A DNA stretch of 64,000 nt from Hyalella azteca (Eukaryota > Arthropoda > Malacostraca > Amphipoda > Hyalellidae), in contig NW_025934708.1 in assembly GCF_000764305.2 (NCBI RefSeq), positions 20,541-84,540 of the forward strand, in the 5' to 3' direction. The notes under the pieces were generated by a model. It made no database searches. It had not been told where the DNA came from and saw only the letters and a program-made list of their open reading frames with translations. A program made the position numbers and the translations under genes. This document shows positions 11,689 to 23,873 of the stretch, piece by piece. The first letter of the stretch is position 1. The number at the start of each line of letters is the position of its first letter.

Positions 11689-12149
11689 AACCAACGCGAC
11701 TCTAGCAGCCTGCCCAGTGTCGGAAGAAAGACGGCGCCAGCTTGGAATAACCGCTTCGTGTGTGCAATTTTAGCTAATATCGGTTATTTTGGCAACAAAG
11801 TAAAGAATGCTTGTGAAATTCAACGGGGGCTTTTCCTACTACAGTAGGGTGGATAAAAATTTCCTTTCACAAGTTTAAATACGGTTCGTCTATCACTAAA
11901 CCCACGTCGTAATTATGTTAAAGTCGAAATGTGGTACACGCATATTTCTTCATGACTATGTCAATTTAGATTCAGGCTCGTGTGTGAAATCAACACTGAT
12001 AAATGTATTGAAGAATCGTACCATCATAACAAACTAGTCATAAATTAGTTACGATTAATTAAGTTTCAAAATACTAATAGTACGTAGTGTGCAAGTCCTT
12101 ACTATAAGTTCAATAGGAAAGTTGTTTCTATGCATGGCGGAAAAACGTA

Positions 12150-12155
12150 AATAAA
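12150..12155 (+). terminator. Candidate poly-A signal of the adaptor gene
   Basis: AATAAA lies 462 bases after the stop codon of the optineurin-like gene and before the convergent ATP synthase e gene. It is the first canonical hexamer I noticed downstream. Confidence 0.6.
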
Positions 12156-12263
12156 GACTGAAATCAACTTCAGTCTTTGCAGATTAACTGTTCAACGCTT
12201 ACTAATTCGCCTGCAGCTCGTTACTAACATGTTGCTAAATAAAATATATAATTAATATCTCAT

Positions 12264-12269
12264 TTTATT
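12264..12269 (-). terminator. Candidate poly-A signal of ATP synthase subunit e
   Basis: TTTATT on the plus strand is AATAAA on the minus strand, 48 bases past the ATP synthase e stop codon. The two convergent genes therefore have poly-A signals only about 110 bp apart. Confidence 0.7.
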
Positions 12270-12316
12270 AAAGACGTTCTTTTATACAGACGCAACTCTC
12301 GACGAAAGCCGCAGAT

Positions 12317-15300
12317 TTAAAAGCCTGGTGGCACTGGAACTCCACTTTCCTTGGCCAAGTATAGCATCTCCTCTGCAAGAAAATATAGAATTCGTTTTTG
12401 AACATGACAGAAATATTGATCGCTGAAAAATCAGGATAATATTTCACTCTAATTACAATCCTGCCACACTAAATTTACAAGAATAAATATTTTTGCAGTT
12501 ATTGTTACAAATGTATGATTAAAGAACAAATTGTACCAGGTATGGAATCTCAACGGCCCTGATAATAGCAATTAGCAAAGGCAAATTAACGTTCGCACTC
12601 GACTCCACTCACCCCTATTGGCTTTACTCTTCAGTTCAGCCGCCAGCTTTTGCCTTGCAGGGGCCAGTCTCGCCTCCTCCTCTCTGAAGGCATTCTCCTT
12701 CTTCTGCAGAGACTTGAAATGCACGGAGCCGTACAGAACACCCAGCAGGAGAGCAGACCACCTCGCAGTCTGAACAAAATATAAGAGAGAACAATCAGAA
12801 ATTCCCCGGTGGCAAATTGAGCAGGTGGAATTTATTCCAGAAATTTACGTCATCAAGATGCATAATCATAAATAGAGATGCATACCTTCAATGACGTTTC
12901 AGCATTAATAATGAAATTATATATGAAGTTTACATGAATTTGAATATTCACATACGGCAAAAAAAAAAAAAAAACTCCACGTGGGTATTAGTTGTTAAAA
13001 GATTGGAATCATTAAGGGATAGGAATATTTTCTGTAAAATTTACTATCTGAGTCATAGCAGTTGAGGCGCTTACTTCAACTAAATAAACATTTCAGCATA
13101 ACTAACGCTTCAGTGTGTTTTATATACATACCTATACATAATCCCTACCTACCAACCTTGTAAGATAAATACATGGAATAACTTATATTTCCTCTTGGAA
13201 TAGAATCCAAGTTATTGAATGCTATAATCAGCTTCAGCGTGGATGAAATGAATTCAATGAAGCAGTCCATTTCACTAGATCACCATTGATCTAGTGAATG
13301 GGGCGCGGATGACGCACGATTAAACACGTTTTATTTTCCATTGCAGTAGAACAGTGTGGAACCTGTCAGTCTTTAGGTAATAATATAATAACAAAAGGGA
13401 AGTTTACGGACAGGAATCAGAATAGCATAACGTGCAAAGCTTCATTTTAGCATGGCCTTTTTAATGTTCATTGATATAGATAAAGAGTAAGTTTGCTTAT
13501 TGAATACTTCTACAGCAATAATCTGTCAGCAGGCATGCCTTCACCTTGACTGCAGATTGGCATCCAAGCCAATTTGCAGTTCTGCAACAAATGCTAAAAT
13601 GTCATTAATAATTGCTCTCCTGTAGAATTCATTATTGAATTTTAGGCAATGCAGAGTGATCACAATCCGAAGTACGATTGCATTAAAAACATTTTATTTT
13701 CAAATTGGCTATCCTGACTATGATTTTAATTTATGCAGTAGTGTGGACACAGGTCTGCTAAATGAACCTTCTTCAAAAGATTTTTCAATCAAACAATTTC
13801 TGAAACTTCCACACAGCCATCGAGAATTCAAAAGTGCAATTCTTAATGTAATTTTGCCATCAATCCTCAATTTTGAATGCTCAACACATTTACGGAGTTT
13901 ATATTTTCCAAGTGGTAAATAGGTATCCAATATTCAATTATGAAATATTAAGGGGAGCATGTAGGCAAAAATCTATTTTCTATATATATGGTAGAATCAT
14001 CTCCAAACTTGGTACACATATGTAAAATCAAAAATGATTACTATTTTGTTCGTGTGATTTTTTTGAAAAAAGTGAAGGAAAACGTGAAATTCATAGAAAA
14101 CGGCAAAAAAGGGGGTACTCCAAAAAAATTTATGACCGTTGCAAATTATATGCTACAACATCGAGACACGTATCATTCGATGCGTAAAGACCATGTCTAG
14201 CGATTCTCGAAACACTTTTTCAATTTTTTCCTTGGTTCTCTTGTTATGATTTTTCTGAAATTTTGCGATTTTTCAACAAATTTTTTTATTTTTCCCTCTT
14301 TTTTCAAAATATTTTCAAAACTAAAATGAAATCGAAAAAAAATGGTTTGAGAATCGCTAGATATTTTAATTGCGGATCGAATGGTATATGTCTCATTGCT
14401 TTAGCTTCAAAACTCTAGGAGTTATAAAGTTTGTTGTGACATTAAGTGTGAATGTTCAGGAGGACGCGACAAAGTCCCAGTGCACCGCAATAGGCGGTCA
14501 ATGTAGCATAGATGCCAATGTAAACGTTTCTGGAGCTTGATTCCAATCAAGGATGGTGGGAGCGACTACATGCGCACGTCCCCGTACGACGCCCGGAGGC
14601 ACACTGGCTTACACTTTCTAAAAACACTGTATTTGTAGTGCGAGGCAGCGAATTTCCCTCAATGTAATTACTGAAAGAACTCCCCCCCCCCTGTCCCCCT
14701 TTCATGAAGTGTGGTGTACGTCAAAATTCACGTACAGAGACGGTAATGATACCATTGGATAGCTCAGAATGTCAGCTTTAAGATGAGACTAAACACGTAA
14801 CTGCAGCACAACTCAAATAGACACTATATTCAAAGAGCTCAGCAGCTAATTAGTGCCTATCTAATTACTTAAAGAACTCCCCCACCCGCCCCCCTTTCAT
14901 GAAGTGTCGTGAATCTAAAAATGGACGTACAGAGATGGTAATGGTACCGTTGAATAGAACAGAAAATCAGCTTTAAGAGTAGATTAAAAACCGGAAAAGC
15001 CGAAATCCAAAATTTTTGCCTACATGCTCCCTTAAGTCTAATATGAACTACCAAAGCTAAGAGGCGCTTCCAGATTAATACGTACTACTTGGCTGCCGGT
15101 GCAGAGAGCAAGCAAATATCTGACTTTCTTTGGTGACATAAAAATCTAAATCTGTGTCTTCAAAAAATTTTGACAGCACAATACCTTCTTACACTTAAGT
15201 ATACTAAGACAAAAATCTTTATTGAGTTAGTTCTCAACTTCAGGCTTTTGGCAAATTGGTAACAAAACCTCAATAATAATGGTAACACATTAGGCCTAAA

Positions 15301-18300
15301 AACCAAATCTTGGCAACACAATTACTAAACTCAGCATAGTGACTGGCAGTAGGATTAGAACTTTTCTTACTTTCTACAGCTCAAAAAGTAGCTAGCTATA
15401 TTCCATGCCTGGATGGCACTCAGCCTAGTGGCATAAATATTAAATAATATAGGTAAACGCACCATATTCCGACACTGGGGGTAAATCCAACACCATTAAA
15501 CTTTTCCCTTTATATAAAGCTTGGTCTTAGTTCCATGCATGCATAGATGGTTGAAATGGTCACGTCATACTATTGCGCGCAAGATTTCTGCAAAACACTA
15601 GGCCTAGCGGGAAAATGTTAAGATCCGCAGAGCGAAAGTCCAAGTCAGCTAGTGAGAACATCGAAACGTGTATGAAAGTTGATAGTTGACCTTGCTTTAC
15701 TAAACAGTGATAAAATGTTTGTGCAGAAAGAATATTATGGTTTGAGACTTTTAAATAAGTCTGTGAATGTATTAGAAATCCTTTAAGTATACTTGTATTT
15801 GCTGATTTTAAGTGGTAAATAAATTAATAGATGATTGATTTAAGAGACGGTTTTTGACACATAAAACTAATTCCGACACAGGGTGTCAAAATTACGACAC
15901 ACAAGGTGTCAGAATTACAAATTACAATTTTGAAGCGCTGTCTAAATTCGTCTCACAATATGCCGCATTTCGTCAGTGTCGGAATTCAGCAATTTTGTAG
16001 ATTTGAATTCAAAAGGCTTCTAAATAAATATGGCAACAGTTTGTGACGTTTCATCATTGCTGGCGCACAGTGTGGTGTTTTGAGAGTGACGTAAACCAAT
16101 CAGAACTCGAGTTACGCATACGGTGATCTACTTACAGAGGTGGGCAGTAGCGCACTACATTTTCAGTAACACGCTACATTTTCAGTAGCTGTAGCGGCAC
16201 TACATTTAAGGCAATGTAGTGGTAGCGGTAGCACCCGCTACATATTTAAGTAGCGATACGATGTTTTGCCACTACAGCACTACTGCTACATTTATAGATA
16301 AAGCTTTTAGATTTTACTTAATAGTATTAAATATTATTTAAAAACCAGCATGATATATACATAATATAAATTACAGAATAAAACTACAAAAGATTTCTGT
16401 GTAATGTTGACAACCTCATCCTGTTACTAGTGTCAACATGTTAGTTGTTACTTGTTAAGTTATTACCAGTTACCAATTACAGGTATTTCTCCATGTTTCA
16501 GTTTGCTTACAGTTATTTTTAACAGTTATTTTATGTTTCACCTTCCTTACATGGATGTCTACTTTAATCTACCAATCTAAAAAATAATCCACATATACCT
16601 ATACAAATAAAAGATTTTTTTATATGTACAGTGGGGGGAAATAAATATTCGTACACTTGAAAAATCGTATTTTAATGTATGTAAGTACACAAACTTAACA
16701 GGAAAAGTGATTTAAATTATGTATAGAGACGCATAGTTTTCAAAAATACTATCAAAAGAAATTAAATCTAAATGCAACAAAAAACAATGCAACATGTTCA
16801 CTTCTTCGGTGAAAAAAGTATTCATACAAAACAATAAATCCGCATTATTTTAATTTAATACTTGGTTGAATACCCTTTATTCAGCATTTCTGCTCAACAG
16901 ATACCAGTCTATTTCTATACGTCTCGACCAATGATTTGCAGATGCTGACTGGTATTTTATACCATTCTTTATGGCACACCACCTTAAGATTCTCAATGTT
17001 TGTTGGGGACCTTTTCTTAATTTGAATCTTCAAATACCGCCACAAATTTTCAATCGGATTTAAGTCCGGCGACTGGCTTGGCCATTCCATAACGTGTACA
17101 TTTCTATCAGCGAACCATTTCTTTGTGGATCTTGCAGTATGCTTAGGATCGTTATCCTGCTGGAAAATCCAATCACCAGGTAGCTCTAGTTTCTCAACAG
17201 AAGTCGTCAAATTATTTTCCAGGATGCTCTGGTAGTTTGCAGCATTCATCCTACCATCTATAAGTGATATGTTACCAACACCTTTTGCGGAGAAACAGCC
17301 CCAGATCATGATGTTGTCACCACCAAACTTTACAGTAGAGTATAAAAAACTCTCTGCTTTGCCACTATGCTGCAACCTTGTAGTAAATAAGTTTGTGGCT
17401 TGTAAATAGTTTTTCATTACTCAGCGTAAATTGCTTTTCATTAAAAATTACCAGGCGACTCATCTTGAAAATGGTTGGTGACGCTTTGGGCTTAAAAACC
17501 CATATAGTGGCGACGCTGCTTCCAACTTCTGCACCCTGGCCAAAATTAATTCATTTTTCCAGTTAAGCACACATTCTTTGAAGAAAGTGGATTGGAGATT
17601 TTATACTGGCCTGGAAATTCTCCAGAAATCAATCCCATTGAAAACTTATTGGCTATAATCAAAAAAGACTTCTGAAGTTCTGAAACAAGACTGTTTGACA
17701 ATGGCAAAGCTAATTTGTGCTGTAATTAGGACCTGGTATCATGATGATTTATTGATGAGCAACTGAATAAAATGTGTTCAACTTTGGTCAAATCCATGCC
17801 AAAACAGCCAAATTGTGTTGAAATGCTTGTAGAAGAAAAGGAGGTCATATCTCCTATTAATTATATCACAGTACCCTACCACTGGCATGTTTTTCAAATA
17901 AAACTTCAATGTGGCTGCTTGTGGCATATAGCTAATTGTGTTATTTCAACCACTGTCTAAACTAATTTGCATAATAGGCCTAGTGTATGATATTGATTGA
18001 ATTTTTAAGATCAAGGAACTTTGTTGGTTGTAAAGCATTTACACGTTAATTCTACCTACGTTTATTTCTACCTGATTAAGTCTGTTCCAATTGAATCAAA
18101 CTTTCTAGTTGAGTGATATAAAAATATTTTTCATCAATCCACTGTTATTCAACTTCAAGTGCCAGTTTGCTAGAATTGAAGCCAGTTTGAGTTACATTAA
18201 GCCACTAAGTTACTGACTAACTGCATAAGGCTTAGGCTCTTAGCCTACGGCAATAAATTTAATTTAGACAGCATTACTGGGACATCGAAAACGTAACTAA

Positions 18301-18386
18301 GCAAAATAATAGACTAAATAACTACTCAATCGAATTACCTTTATAACTGGAGATACACGAACGGCAGGCTTTAGAACGACTGGCAT
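12317..18386 (-). CDS. ATP5ME: Mitochondrial ATP synthase subunit e (F0), 3 exons, 86 aa
   Basis: Exons on the minus strand: 18339-18386 (MPVVLKPAVRVSPVIK), 12613-12769 (TARWSALLLGVLYGSVHFKS onward) and 12317-12372 (ending SGVPVPPGF, stop). The phases (0, then 1) join cleanly to 261 nt. VRVSPxIK followed by a single membrane segment with a GxxxG-like GVLYG, then a charged amphipathic tail (KKENAFREEEARLAPARQKL), is the subunit e pattern. Family role: a small inner-membrane F0 subunit needed for ATP synthase dimerisation. The ATG is at 18384-18386. The first intron is about 5.6 kb and holds a TTAA-flanked element, a Tc1 copy, a second Tc1 fragment and a hAT-like end, which is large for so small a gene. 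Confidence 0.9.
13948..15035. mobile_element. TTAA-flanked non-autonomous element, copy A (about 1.09 kb)
   Basis: TTAA flanks each end (13948-13951 and 15032-15035). The terminal inverted repeats read GGGGAGCATGTAGGCAAAAAT on the left against ATTTTTGCCTACATGCTCCC on the right, differing by one G/C. The interior has no long ORF. It contains an AT-rich hairpin-like centre and two related blocks with CCCCCTTTCATGAAGTGTCG (near 14690 and 14890). Copy B at 27646-28734 matches along its length and is one base longer. A TTAA target is typical of piggyBac-like elements, but the termini differ from the usual CCC start. Confidence 0.88.
15466..15990. repeat. Possible small inverted-repeat element
   Basis: TTCCGACACTG near 15468 recurs inverted as CAGTGTCGGAATTC near 15974. 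GACACAGGGTGTC-type palindromic pieces lie between them (about 15875-15910). There is no ORF. This may be a decayed MITE; support is weak. Confidence 0.3.
16135..16330. mobile_element. Solo hAT-like terminus
   Basis: CAGAGGTGGGCAGTAGCG starts at 16135 and is followed by alternating CACTAC/GTAGC repeats. This resembles the 5' end of many hAT (Charlie/hobo-like) elements. I found no matching CCCACCTCTG end nearby. The other half may have been lost or disrupted by the Tc1 copy starting at 16629. Confidence 0.5.
16629..17560 (-). mobile_element. Second Tc1-like copy, 5'-truncated, with a longer open transposase frame
   Basis: The right end (plus-strand CAGTGGGGGGAAATAAATAT at 16629, TA before it) is the same inverted repeat as the element at 10426. 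The minus strand holds an open frame at 16881-17417 (178 codons) with [46 protein letters not shown] and the family C-terminus. It lacks both stops seen in the other copy, but also lacks the N-terminal DNA-binding region and the first catalytic Asp block. I could not find the opposite terminal repeat; sequence above about 17560 belongs to a different Tc1 fragment. Confidence 0.85.
17560..17840 (+). pseudogene. C-terminal transposase fragment of a second Tc1 family
   Basis: On the plus strand broken frames read GLEILYWPGNSPEINPIENL, then IIKKDF and a stop, then further pieces ending LVKSMPKQPNCVEM. This is the classic Tc1 'WPxxSPDLNPIENLW ... SMPRR' C-terminus, but it differs in sequence from the copies at 10426 and 16629. 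It is oriented opposite to its neighbour. Confidence 0.75.
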
Positions 18387-20757
18387 ACTGAAATATTGTA
18401 CTTCTTTATTTTAACAAAATTCCTGCCCCGACCAAAGCACCTCAAACAACTGAGCCGGACTGACAGACTATCGAGATCCGAGTACCGACGGCAGTCCACA
18501 GTCAACAGAGCCTGCCAGAGCTAAAATTTACACCGACCAATTATTTTCTCTAGTAACTTATTCCCATTAAATTTCATATCATTTTTGAGCACAATGCAAA
18601 ATATTTGTAATATGAAATTACAAATCAAAAATCCCTATTATAGTTTCATATGAATCGTTTTTTTCAAACAAGAGGGGATAAAGAGATAATTGCCAATATT
18701 CCTCGCTTCTGATTAGACCGCGTCGACATTTTTTGGTTATAATTTCGGACGGTATTGAGTCTAAAATTTTGTAGTGCAAATCGTTCGTGTGCAACTCACT
18801 CAAACCGATAAAATTTTATGAAATTACCAAACACTACACCGTCGAATTAAAACGTCTGGAATGTAGGACGAGAGAAATAAAAGGTCGGGATCATTCCTTC
18901 CTCAAGCGCCACGCTCTGAGATGCGTGCGGTTGGAGAACCCATTATTAGATGCCCAATTTGCAACATGAAGTAATGAAACGATGAGAAATTTCGTTCATA
19001 ACTGTTGCAGTTCACCAATAAGATATAACTAGACATCTCAGTACGTTAATGTAAAACACGCATAGCCTCAAGAAATTTCAAATGAAAATCTACTTTAGCT
19101 CAGCCTGAATCATTTATCAGCCAAGTCGCTATAACTAGCGCGGCGTACTGTGCAGCTGTATTGACTACTCCACCAAGTTTGTGGGATTAGTTTACTGCCA
19201 GTTATGATCATGGCCAATTTAATCATTGCCGGTAATGATAACGGACGATCGTAGCCAGTTATGTAAACTGACATTTGGATATCATGAGTCTAAAATTGTC
19301 AGAATAATTCTCGATACTGGTTGTGAGCGAGGCTAGGCATCAGCAAGTTTAACAAACGTACAATGAGCAAGAGTCGTCGACAACATGTTTGCCATTCACG
19401 ATTTATATGTATCGTTCTTAGTCTCATTATTTACTAAGAAAAGTGAAGTGCGTAATTCAAAACATAACTGAGGTCATTTCAATGGCAATAACGTAGATCT
19501 GTAAAAATGATAATCTTACTTTTAGAGGGTACCAAAATCAAAAGCAAATTAATATTAAATAATTTAATATATAAATTGTACAAAATAAAACGGTTAAATA
19601 CACAATTTGCAGGGAGCATCGACTAAAGCACATACATATTTAATGATTTTGCTTCAGAAGATAATGTGGCTAAACGTGGAGTTTTCAGCGTGTGAATACC
19701 GTCAATGAGTCTGGCAACAATGCCCACGAAAACAAGATGCAGTGCACGGCTTCAATATCTTTCAGGTAAGATTTACGGTCGTAATAAAAGCTGCCATATT
19801 CATATGAATAGAACAGAATATGAACTGATAATTAATGATGCAACTCGATGAATTAGGAGGGTTGAAATGTGTGCATGAGAGGGTAGTATGTGGCGATGAA
19901 ATAAAGAGGTCACCCTCACATCCATCTGGATCAGAAGTAGGAAGAATTTTCGAGCAACATTTAAATGGAATATAATATTTAAAACATATGAAATATAAGA
20001 AAAAAAATTATTTTAATAATTACTCAATAAGACATAGAAATTATCTCTGGCCCAGCTGAGTAAATTTAATTAAAATTAAAATAGCGATTTATAATTCATA
20101 AAATTCATCGGCGAAATGAAATTAGGTTAAAATTAAAATATCGATGTTACTACAGTAACAGACCCAACTTCTGGGATCAGTGCAGAAGTAGGGGCCTTCG
20201 GGGTCTTCGGTAGCAAACGTCTTCATATCAGCAAGAGTACTAACATGCTGAAAATATCGAATCCGTTTCTGACCGACTCTCGGCAGTTTTTATGCATTAC
20301 ACAAACAGAGATCAGTCTAATCTCCTCTTAGATAAGCAACCCTGATATTGTTGATCACCCACGGGCTTTAGACAAGATTTAAAAGTGATATACACGGCTA
20401 ACCTAAAATAAAGTTTAATAAATGAAAACCTAGACGTCAGTGTTCTCAATCGTGTTATTGAATTAGCCTCTCATAGCTACAAGTTATTGCGAATAACATC
20501 TCCAACATAACAATAAACAGCACCATAAAATGTTTTCAACACGAAATTCTAAATGGATGCTCAACTCTTAAAATACAGAATTGGATTGAAAACCCATGCA
20601 GGTCAACAGAAAGATATAGCTGCAAAAATTATATAATTAGAACAATTTCTAAAAGGTAGTGGCCAAGTGTCAGTCAGCAAATAGCATACAGAATTCGAAC
20701 TAAATGATGCAGAAAACCTTAAAATAGCTAAGCGCGTAAAAGAGTGGAATGAAGGTT
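18387..20757. other. Intergenic, no recognised gene
   Basis: This lies between the 5' end of ATP synthase subunit e and the 3' end of the GH27 gene. It should hold the ATP synthase promoter and the GH27 3' UTR. I recognise no exon, RNA gene or transposon. Confidence 0.4.
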
Positions 20758-23700
20758 TCACCGCTTGCCAGGGAAACCGCGCTGTGCAGGAAAGATCACG
20801 TTATTGGTCAGTGGGTTGACCCTATGGGTGACTGCAGGCACGGCCAGGTTGTGGAAGTTGTTGTTGGAGTGACGGAAGATGTTGTTGCGATGCGCCCTGA
20901 ATGATGCTGCGAGGTCACACCTTACCAGGACAACGCCTGAGGGGTTCACGTCCACCTTGAAGCGCTTCGACGGCTCCACAACTCCGTAATTTACGCCGTC
21001 AAAAAGGTCGGTGATGGTATAGCCATTGGGGTAAGTCAGACCAAGCTCTGCTAGCGTCACAGAAACCTGGAAGAAAGTAAGATGTTGGGTAAATATTTGA
21101 GGTCACGTAATTCATCTTTATCAGGCCATGCCTTAACATTCGGAATGGGCATCGCAATGTAATGCGCATATTAAAATACCTATGTATGGTAAATGGAGCC
21201 AATAAGTTGATGGCATGACAGGCTTGCAACTGCAGCGCGCAAATCTTTGAAGCACATTGTGAGAGAAGTTGTCCAAAGGATTTACGAGATGCTTCAATCC
21301 TCACCATACCATTAAATTTTTCACATAAACCAGCGTGGATCGACAGCTTAAGGTTAAACATAAGTAGTAGTAGTAGTAGGGAGAGGTTTCTAGCGCTTCA
21401 GATGAGTGTCGTCTATTTCGCGCCGAAGGTCCAATATTCGTTTTGCAGGGTCAGGCTTCTTCGTTGGTTTCAGGCTCGTAGCCTGATCCATCTGGTCTAG
21501 GGTGTATGCTTCTTTATTTCCAAGGCGCAGGTTCTATCCGTCTTCTGCTATTTCATCTCAACCAGTAATATGATGACANTCCAATTTGACGTAGTCAACT
21601 TGCCAGTCAGCAAAGGTCTGAGCATCAACCTGCAGGTGTCCCAATATGCCAGGGTAGCCCGCGCACGTGTAGTTGCCGTAGTCTTCGTAGATACCAAATG
21701 TCAGACCGCGACTGTGCATCTGAAACAGCAAACATTCATTCTATACCCTAGTCAAATTTTCTGATGTATCACTTCGAATGTCAAGCCAGCAAAATGCCTA
21801 TATAAAAAAGAAATGCTTAATTGACGTTAGACATATTTCGAATCAAAACTCTCCCAACTCCTATAATGGTCTAATTGTAAAGTAAATTTAAAGATTTTTT
21901 AAATCCATAAGTGATTGGATCCAAGGATTATAATTAGTGTCAATCCAGATCAAGAGTGAGCTTTTTCAACATCCCATAGAAGACTCACATAATCAGCCAA
22001 AGCAGGAATACCGGAAGGGAAGCGTGTAAAGTCAGGCTGTAGTCTGCCTTGAGCATCTCTGTCACGAGCCAGCCAGCAGTCATCCAGGGACACCATGCTG
22101 TAGCCTGCCTGTAGGTAGCCTTCTGACACTATGATGTCCGCCATCTGCATGAACAGCGTCTCACTGCAACCAATATAAAAAACAGTAATCATGCGCATTT
22201 ATAAAGGGAATCATTTATGCAAGATCCTCTTTGAAATTAATGCCCTTTGAACAATATGTATCTGTTCCTAAGTGATATCTACCTAAAAATAAGAGGGTTG
22301 TGCCAACAATTCATGAGCCCATAACATATGGTTTCCATTTATAATTAGTGACCTAATTAGTACAAGCTTCCATTCACAATTGCTGATCTACTAACAACAG
22401 GTCTCTGTTCATGCCTAGTAACAATAATGAAATCTTGGCAACAATAATATTAGTTTAGTCTGATGCAAGTTTTTCCAACTAAATTTCGTTAATAATGGTA
22501 GCAGAACTGAGGCAAATAAGATGGTGAAGGTATATAAATAAGAAACTAGTTTGATTGATGAGGCATTTTGGATAATTTTCAAAATAATAATTTTTATTTT
22601 GATCATCTGATACAGCAAAACTGAAGGATAAAATTGCCTTTCTAACCCCGCATATAATAATCTTCCTAGAAAGTAAGGTTACTTCTCAAATACTTCAAGA
22701 ATAAAACAGACAACAGCAAATCAAAAAGTGAGTACAGTCAAGTATGTTGCACTGTATTGACTGAAGGAGATTAGGAAAAGAGATCAGAAGTTCTAACAAT
22801 TCAATGCAAAGTGTAAAGAATGGGAAGGTCAAAATAACTCAGTCATTTGCCTGCTGCAATTTTGAGTGGGATTGGTGTCGTGTTCCTTATTTTGTATTGC
22901 ATAACCAACCAATAAGAAATTATATTAAGAAATATTAAATACATACCTACTGTCATTATGAATCAGCTGTAATTTTGCTGATTTTTAAGGTTGAATCATT
23001 CTGACAGTCACACTATCAATTCAATTGATGATAACAAAGAATAAGAAGTGTACTTAAGAATTGACAATCTGGAGTAATTTTGATAGTTCAGAATTGATTT
23101 AATCGGTGATAAGTGTCAAATAAGTGTACTGAACTATTATTAGCATTAGATGATGGAATTTTCTTGTTGAAACACAAATGATTAATGACCAGATAATGCA
23201 TTATATTCCAATTTTAAACTTTTAATCTTCAGCAAGTCAAAAAATTCTACAGATGACATTAATAGATCAAATGGCAGGTCGCAGCAAGTACTTATAATAT
23301 ATTTAACTATGTTTCGAATGTATCAACATTTATTTTCAAATAACAAGACCCATTGAACAATGAAATTTTGGTGGATATAAGTACATAATAGGGGTAAATA
23401 GGATACAACAAGGAAATTTTCAAATGGATAATGCCTCTGAAAACTATCTCACAGTTCAGACAAAGCAAACTATTACGCATTACAAACTTTTTATTATTGA
23501 CATGATGCTATCTATTACTTGGATCATTTTGGCAGTCATAATTGTCAGTTAAGTTAGTTTTACCAATGGATCTTACATATAAGCATCATGAAATGTGTAT
23601 AATTTACCTGATGCAGTTATTTGGATCATTCTGCCAGTCATAATTGTCAGTTAAGTTAGTTTTACCAATGGAACCTAACTATAAGCATCAAGAAATTTGT

Positions 23701-23873
23701 ATAATTTACCTGATGCAGTTATTTGGATCATTCTGACAGTCTGTGTTGCATCTGAACCTCTGCCAGGCCAGCCACCCCATTGGGGGCGTTCTGGCCAGGC
23801 CATTTTCTAGAGCACTCACACCCAGGACTATGAGCACCAGGAGTGCTAAACTACTTCTGCCACATCCATCCAT
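20758..23873 (-). CDS. Secreted GH27 alpha-galactosidase / alpha-N-acetylgalactosaminidase, middle missing
   Basis: Minus-strand exons: 23710-23873 (MDGCGRSS plus a hydrophobic signal peptide, then [19 protein letters not shown]), 21989-22163 ([14 protein letters not shown] ... VSLDDCWL ... [11 protein letters not shown]), 21580-21719 ([20 protein letters not shown] ... WQVDYVKLD) and a last exon 20758-21066 ([20 protein letters not shown] ... [11 protein letters not shown], stop TGA). Family role: lysosomal or secreted removal of terminal alpha-galactosyl residues from glycans. VDYVKLD carries the catalytic nucleophile Asp, about residue 160. After it, sequence expected to encode the catalytic acid/base Asp and the rest of the (beta/alpha)8 barrel is absent; only the C-terminal beta domain returns. 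The substrate-choosing loop is in the missing part, so galactosidase versus N-acetylgalactosaminidase cannot be settled. An acceptor just before the ATG suggests a 5' UTR exon upstream. Confidence 0.9.
21579..21579. other. Single N at the homology break of the GH27 gene
   Basis: The GH27 reading frame runs GTC AAA TTG GAN on the minus strand, with N as the third base of the nucleophile codon. The following bases do not encode the usual Gly-Cys. This is the only ambiguous base I noticed, and it probably marks an unsized assembly join. Confidence 0.8.
23325..23465 (+). repeat. Dispersed repeat, copy 1 (copy 2 at 32836-32985)
   Basis: GAAATTTTGGTGGATATAAG near 23361 and the flanking 140 bases recur, diverged, at 32836-32985 (GAAATTTTGGTGGAAATAAG). 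Both copies end with AACTATCTCACAGTTCAG-like sequence. No coding sequence is seen. Copy 1 lies in GH27 intron 1. Confidence 0.7.
23519..23740 (-). repeat. 102-bp tandem repeat made from the GH27 exon 1 donor region
   Basis: GGATCATT occurs at 23521, 23623 and 23725, and AATTTACCTGATGCAG at 23601 and 23703, a period of 102. The rightmost copy is the real 3' end of exon 1 plus its donor (gt at 23708-23709). The next copy repeats about 40 exon bases and the donor inside the intron. The third is partial. Confidence 0.9.

Noticed and set aside
20999..21361. 120-codon minus-strand ORF overlapping the GH27 last exon
   Set aside because: It is in a different frame from the family-supported exon, and its upstream part shows no GH27 motif, so it does not supply the missing core.
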